Assembly: GCA_016713035.1 (NCBI GenBank)
Contig: JADJPW010000002.1
Coordinates: 434,001-498,000 of the forward strand
Source of the DNA: Verrucomicrobiaceae bacterium
GTDB lineage: Bacteria; Verrucomicrobiota; Verrucomicrobiia; Verrucomicrobiales; Verrucomicrobiaceae
Direction: 5' to 3'
DNA: 64,000 nt
Shown here: in pieces, positions 59,589 to 64,000 of the stretch
Layout: each line of letters starts with the position of its first letter
How positions within the stretch are numbered: position 1 is the first letter of the stretch
The notes under the pieces: generated by a model
The model's database searches: none
What the model saw: the letters and a program-made list of their open reading frames with translations, nothing else
What the model was told of the DNA's origin: nothing
Position numbers and translations under genes: made by a program

Positions 59589-60350
59589 ATGCAGCCTTCC
59601 GTAGTCCTCCAAAAAATCCGCTCTGAGCAGACCGTCATCACGGCGAAGTCGTGCTATACGGACCCTGAGCTGGTCGAAATGATCGCCTCCGCTGGCTTTG
59701 ATGCCGTGTGGATCTGTCTGGAGCATAAGCGCGTGGATGCGGCGATGGTCTATGCATTGATCCAGGCCTGCCGCCTCGGTGGTGCCGATGCGCTGATCCG
59801 CATTCGGCCTTCAAACTACACCGAGGTGCTCCAACTCATCGAAGCCGGTGCCCGAGGCATCATGTTACCACGCGTGCGGCACCCCGATGAAGTGCGCGAG
59901 ATCGTCCGTGCGATGAAATTCCCGCCGCTCGGTGCTCGTGGCTTTGATGGCATCCATGCGGAGGCTGATTTTGGCCGCATCCCGCCTGCGGAGTATCTGG
60001 CGAAGGCGAATAACGAGAACTTCCTCGCGGTGCAAATCGAGGAGCCGGAGGTGGTGCCGCACATCGACGAGATCGCGGCCACGCCGGGTGTGGATGTGCT
60101 CTTTGTCGGTCCTGCGGACCTGACGCTCGGGCTCGGAAAGTTCGGCAAGACCGACGATCCTGAGGTGCGGGCCATTTTGGAGCAAGTCGTCGCCGCCTGC
60201 GAACGCCACGGCAAGATCGCAGCCATTCCCTGTGCCCCGGAGCAAGTGAAAAGCTACCACGCGATGGGCTTTCGCTTCTTCAATGTGATCAGCGACTTCC
60301 GCTGCGTCTCCACCGGCATGAAAGCGGCTCGTGTGGCGGTGGAACTCTGA
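59589..60350 (+). CDS. HpcH/HpaI-family class II aldolase
   Basis: 253 residues, intact. GFDAVWICLEHKRVDAAMVY, ALIRIRPSNYTEVLQLIEAG, ARGIMLPRVRHPDEVREIV, GARGFDGIHAEADFG, VQIEEPEVVPHIDEIAATPG, VDVLFVGPADLTLGLGKFG. The QIEE Glu and the GPAD Asp are the metal ligands of the family. It cleaves 2-keto-3-deoxy acids or similar to pyruvate and an aldehyde. With its neighbours it suggests breakdown of a sugar acid. Confidence 0.88.
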   Translation: MQPSVVLQKIRSEQTVITAKSCYTDPELVEMIASAGFDAVWICLEHKRVDAAMVYALIQACRLGGADALIRIRPSNYTEVLQLIEAGARGIMLPRVRHPDEVREIVRAMKFPPLGARGFDGIHAEADFGRIPPAEYLAKANNENFLAVQIEEPEVVPHIDEIAATPGVDVLFVGPADLTLGLGKFGKTDDPEVRAILEQVVAACERHGKIAAIPCAPEQVKSYHAMGFRFFNVISDFRCVSTGMKAARVAVEL

Positions 60351-60356
60351 CGCATC

Positions 60357-62203
60357 ATGCCCGTGACCACTCACAACCTCGAAACCGACCTGCTCGTCGC
60401 TGGTGGTGGCATCGCGGGTGTGTGTTGTGCGCTCGCTGCGGCGAGGCTCGGTGCTCGTGTGGTGCTCTGCCAAGACCGCAGCGTGCTCGGGGGCAATGCG
60501 AGCAGCGAGGTGCGCATGCACATCGTCGGAGCCACGGGCCTGAGCGGTGGTGAGGAACTGCAAAATGAGCTGCGCGAGGGTGGTATCATTGAGGAGCTGC
60601 GGCTCGATCTCGCTGTGCAGAATCCCCAGCGCTCACCGGCGCTGATGGATTTGCTGCTTTACGATAAATGTCGCCGTGAGCCGAATATCGTCCTGCACCT
60701 CAACACAACGGTCGTTAGCGCCTTGGTCGAAGATGGCCTGATCCGCGAGGTGCGTGCTGAGAGGCCGTCCACGGAGGAGGCATTCATCCTTCGTGCGAAG
60801 ACGTTTGTTGATTGCACTGGGGATGGTCGGCTGGGTATCGAGTCTGGTGCGCCTTTCATGCGCGGACGCGAGAGTAAGGCGCAGTTCAATGAGTCGCTCG
60901 CTCAGGATGAGGCGGATACGAAGACACTCGGCTCCTCGATCATGTTTCAGGCCCGCAAGCATGATCGCCCGATGCCTTTCGCCGCGCCGCCGTGGGCGAG
61001 ACGCTTCTGCGCAGAGGATTTCAAGCTGCGACCCTATGGCCAGAGCGGCTTCGATCTCGGTCTCGAATACGGTTACTGGTGGATCGAGTGGGGTGGCTGT
61101 CTCGATACGCTGAAGGACAATGAGCGCATCCGCGATGAACTGCTCGCCATCACGCTCGGCGTGTGGGACTTCGTCAAGAATCACTCCGACATCGACGCAT
61201 CGCATTGGGCACTGGAGTGGATCGGCTTCGTGCCGGGTAAGCGCGAGAGCCGCCGTTTCATCGGTCAGCACATCCTGTCCGAGAGCGATCTGCGCACATC
61301 GCGCACCTTTCCTGATGCCATCGCGTATGGCGGCTGGCCCATCGACACGCATCCGCCGGAGGGTGTCGATGCCCCGAACGAGCCGCCCTGCACACAGCAT
61401 CATCTGCCCTATCTTTATGACATCCCGCTTCGATGCTGCGTCTCCACCGGACCGCGCAATCTGATGTTCGCAGGCCGCAACATATCCGCCACGCACATCG
61501 CCTTTGCTTCCACCCGTGTCATGGCCACCTGCGCCGTCATTGGCCAAGGTGTCGGCACTGCTGCGGCACTCTCACTGCGGCAAAAGGTGCTGCCTGCGGA
61601 TATAGCCGCTGACGCAAAGCTGATTCATGCCATCCAGCAGCAACTCCTGCGTGATGATGGCTATTTGATCGGAGTCGCGAATGATGATCCACGGGACCTT
61701 GTGCGCCAAGCCGGGCTGATCACGGCTTCTTCCACACAATCCGGCAGCAGCCCCGAAAATGTCCGCAGTGGCCTCACGCGGACGGTCATGAAGCTGCCGA
61801 GTGATCGACTCTCTCCAGGCCTACATCGCTGGATGAGCTGCGAACTGCCCGCCACGCTCGAAATCCGCTGGGACACCCCCGTGCAGCTACGCGAGGTCAT
61901 TTTGGTCTTCGACACGGGTTTGCACCGACTTCTCACTTTGTCGCAAGCGGATGGCTACACGCAAAAAATGCTCTGGGGACGTCCACAGCCTGAAACGGTG
62001 AGTGATTACGAATTGAGCATCGAGACGCCGGCTGGCTGGCAGGTCATCGAAAGCATCCGAGGCAATTATCAACGCCGTCGTCGTCATGTGCTCAGCCACG
62101 CAGAGCTTGTGACCGCGCTGCGGATCGTGGTTACGGCCACGAACGGCCTCCCCACGCACGCATCGTCGAAGTGCGTGCATATGAGCCAGTCGGCATGTCA
62201 TGA
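60357..62203 (+). CDS. FAD-dependent oxidoreductase (late frameshift)
   Basis: FAD-binding GxGxxG-type start: LLVAGGGIAGVCCALAAARL, VVLCQDRSVLGGNASSEVRM. FAD_oxidored features: FILRAKTFVDCTGDGRLGIE, VPGKRESRRFIGQHILSESD, PLRCCVSTGPRNLMFAGRNI, SATHIAFASTRVMATCAVIG, GQGVGTAAAL. The C-terminal ~120 residues form a beta-rich domain. A frame change near 62150 gives the natural end HARIVEVRAYEPVGMS with a stop at 62203, so the longer frame that would run into the opposite sulfatase is not real. Third gene of the catabolic set. Confidence 0.87.
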
Positions 62204-62224
62204 AGAGGCCTTACCTTGGCCTCT
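62204..62224. terminator. Hairpin between convergent genes
   Basis: AGAGGCC-TTACCTT-GGCCTCT: perfect 7-bp stem located between the FAD oxidoreductase stop (62203) and the sulfatase stop (62228). Likely shared bidirectional terminator, though the T tracts are short. Confidence 0.5.
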
Positions 62225-62227
62225 CAT

Positions 62228-63646
62228 TCACTTTTGCTTCTTCGCCTTCTTTTTTCCCTGGGCCGCACTGGGTTTCGCCTCACTCGCCCGGCGGATGACC
62301 TCTGCAGACTCTGGCACACGGCCTTGATCCTGTGTTTGCTCGATCCAGCCGTCTAGCACATCTCGCAGCCGCTCCAGTGTGGCGCGATGTTCTGGGGTGT
62401 TGGAGTTGACGAGGTTGTGTATCTGATGCGGGTCCGTCTCCAGATCGTAGAGTTCTTCCTCTGGCATGGTTGGGGCGGCTAGCGCGGCTTGCTCAGGCGT
62501 GAGCTTGTTTTGCGCGGCGAGTTCTTTGATGAGATTCCACACGGGATACTGCTTTTCCTTGTACTCATTGTGCTGCAAAAAGGGTCGGTCTGGCGTGAAG
62601 TTATGGATGTAGCGATAGCGTGCATCACGCACGCTGCGTAGGCGGAAAACAGTCATATCACAGCGATCCCTGGCACCAAAAACATACTCATGCGGAGCCT
62701 CTGCCTGTGCGCCCATAAAAACCTGCCCTTGCATGCCGACAGGCTTGGGCACGCCAGCCCAGGAAAGCGTCGTTGCGGTCAGGTCGATGCTCATGAGTAG
62801 CCGATCACTCACTTTGCCCGTCTCATAGCCCGATGGAGCAGGCAGGCCAGTCGGCCAGCTCAGGATAAAGGGCACCCACAGACCCTCTTCATAGACGAAC
62901 TGCTTCGCACGCACATGGGCCGCGCCATTGTCGCCGACAAAGCAGACGACCGTATTCTCCAGTAGGCCATCACGCTTCAGCAGGGCCATGATTTTGCCGA
63001 TTTTTGCATCCAGGGCACTGGCGGCGTCCAGATACTGCGCCCAGTCCTTACGAGTGATCTCGTGCTCGGGGTAATATGGCGGTACCTCCACCTTCGCGGG
63101 ATCAGCGAGCGGCTCACCATGAAAGGTGCGGTGAGTCTCTTGGAAATTAATCTGTGCATAGAAAGGCTGGTGCGCCTTCAGATCATCCCACACTTCGGAA
63201 TCAAACGCCTGCTTTGGCGCGGAAAAATTCCAGTCTGTCTTTCCGGTGCCTTTAAAACCAGCCTCCGCAGGGAGCTCACGCACGTTCGCTGTGAAGTAGC
63301 CCGCCTCGCGCATCCGATCACTGATCAGCCGCACACCTTGAGGCAGGGTATAGCCATCATCGCGATGACTGCGGTGATTATGCGCACCGATCGTGGTCTG
63401 AAACATGCCCGTATTGAAGGCACTACGGCTCGCCGAGCACACGGGTGCCGTGGTGTAGTAGCGCGTGAAGCGCATCCCTTTCCCCGCTAGAGCGTCTAGC
63501 ACCGGCGTATGCACCTCACGCGTGCCATAACACCCCAAATGCGGCCCAAAATCCTCCGCGATGAGCCAGAGGATATTTGGACGCTTTTCCTGGGCAGACA
63601 AAGCGTGGATGGAAAAGAGCAACAGGAAGGCCAATAGACGGTTCAT
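62228..63646 (-). CDS. Sulfatase family protein
   Basis: The start at 63646 gives a signal peptide (MNRLLAFLLLFSIHALSAQ). PNILWLIAEDFGPHLGCYGT carries the metal-ligand Asp; formylglycine site in APVCSASRSAFNTGMF. The motif is C-S-A-S-R, with Ala in place of the usual Pro. Then FYAQINFQETHRTFHG, VCFVGDNGAAHVRAKQFVYE, LWVPFILSWPTGLP, VSDRLLMSIDLTATTLSWAG and LYDLETDPHQIHNLV. Ends in a Lys-rich tail. Intact; exported; hydrolyses a sulfate ester or is a phosphonate/sulfatase-like relative. Convergent to the catabolic cluster, which may handle the same glycan. Confidence 0.9.
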   Translation of the reverse strand: MNRLLAFLLLFSIHALSAQEKRPNILWLIAEDFGPHLGCYGTREVHTPVLDALAGKGMRFTRYYTTAPVCSASRSAFNTGMFQTTIGAHNHRSHRDDGYTLPQGVRLISDRMREAGYFTANVRELPAEAGFKGTGKTDWNFSAPKQAFDSEVWDDLKAHQPFYAQINFQETHRTFHGEPLADPAKVEVPPYYPEHEITRKDWAQYLDAASALDAKIGKIMALLKRDGLLENTVVCFVGDNGAAHVRAKQFVYEEGLWVPFILSWPTGLPAPSGYETGKVSDRLLMSIDLTATTLSWAGVPKPVGMQGQVFMGAQAEAPHEYVFGARDRCDMTVFRLRSVRDARYRYIHNFTPDRPFLQHNEYKEKQYPVWNLIKELAAQNKLTPEQAALAAPTMPEEELYDLETDPHQIHNLVNSNTPEHRATLERLRDVLDGWIEQTQDQGRVPESAEVIRRASEAKPSAAQGKKKAKKQK

Positions 63647-63869
63647 TGTCACCAGCATGACTGATTACTACCCCATGAGGCAAGCGAGGATTTGTCCTTC
63701 ACTCACGATGGCTCCTGATGCTCCCCACTTCACCGCAGTTACGAGCAAACACACTCTCTCGGGCTAGAAGGACATCGGAGCGCGGTGTGTGCGGTTTGTG
63801 CCTCGAATCTAGGTTTTTCTGGCCTCAGGGCTTGTTTTTCAGCGGGGCTCCTCCATTCATGGCCCGCGC

Positions 63870-64000
63870 ATGAGTGCCGACACTAGACCGAATGTTTCTA
63901 AAAACGCCGTTTCCTCCGGGAAGGCGTTGTTGGACCGGCTGATGGCGGCGGTGGAGAAACTGGGCGCAAAAAAAAGCCTCGGAAGCCCCGCGACGGCAAA
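63870..64000 (+). CDS. Start of an unknown gene, cut by the window edge
   Basis: ATG at 63870 begins MSADTRPNVSKNAVSSGKAL and LDRLMAAVEKLGAKKS, open to the edge. An A8 run near 63968 may shift the frame (the other frame reads GRKKKPRKPRDGK). No family can be assigned. It is divergent from the sulfatase with about 220 bp between. Confidence 0.35.
   Translation, partial: MSADTRPNVSKNAVSSGKALLDRLMAAVEKLGAKKSLGSPATA

Noticed and set aside
1..64000. CRISPR array or prophage
   Set aside because: No regularly spaced identical repeats with unique spacers and no phage structural genes were seen. The 3506-3630 repeats are directly adjacent and diverged.

Overview
The window looks like a chromosomal segment of a Verrucomicrobiota bacterium, probably Verrucomicrobiaceae (Prosthecobacter/Verrucomicrobium-like). 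The evidence is GC-rich DNA, DUF1549/DUF1553 and DUF1501 proteins, PVC-type haem-binding domains, several sulfatases, Tat-type RRxF signals on oxidoreductases, and PEP-CTERM proteins ending in a PEPSRAL...RRRR tail. Housekeeping genes in the right third (queE, tatA, rlmN, obgE, gatB, tRNA-Pro, tRNA-Asp) show it is chromosome rather than plasmid.

Layout. 1-8.2 kb: a haem-binding protein tail, a DUF1549/DUF1553 protein, an IS630-family element (3772-4892) that has split an unknown small gene, a sulfatase and a TIM-barrel sugar isomerase-like protein. 8.4-12.3 kb: a PhoB-like response regulator, a kinase-like partner that lacks the phospho-acceptor histidine, a PEP-CTERM protein and a secreted PstS-like protein closed by a strong terminator. 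12.3-14 kb: a lineage-typical hypothetical protein and an IS5-family element. 14-35.3 kb: nine tightly packed genes: a TpsB/FhaC-type transporter, an ExbB with an N-terminal DUF2341-LamG ectodomain, ExbD, TonB-like protein, a putative porin, a coiled-coil protein, a parvulin chaperone, an ~11.2 kb filamentous-haemagglutinin-type exoprotein and a TPR-like membrane protein. 35.4-42.2 kb: btaA and btaB (betaine lipid synthesis), an ArsR-like regulator, an LpxH-like phosphoesterase, a small HTH ORF, a choice-of-anchor-I PEP-CTERM protein and two unknown membrane-anchored genes. 42.4-64 kb: tRNA-Pro, a DUF1501 / DUF1549-1553 set, housekeeping genes, then a catabolic set (lactonase-like, Gfo/Idh/MocA oxidoreductase, HpcH/HpaI aldolase, FAD oxidoreductase) and a convergent sulfatase.

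How the genes may work together. The 8.4-41 kb block reads as a phosphate-stress and envelope-remodelling island: a PhoB-like regulator, a PstS-like protein, betaine-lipid synthesis (a known phosphate-saving response), a phosphoesterase, and an energised outer-membrane export/uptake operon. Four sites with Pho-box geometry (7 bp, 4 bp, 7 bp) lie near genes of this block. This unifying picture is an inference; the family assignments are stronger than the regulatory link.

Sequence quality matters. Many obvious single proteins from 0 to 42 kb are broken into two or more frames, often at homopolymers, whereas 42.7-57 kb is nearly free of breaks. I treat most breaks as probable sequencing errors and annotate whole reconstructed genes. 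A G-homopolymer stretch near 47.24-47.40 kb, inside two copies of a 17-bp repeat, is a likely assembly fault.
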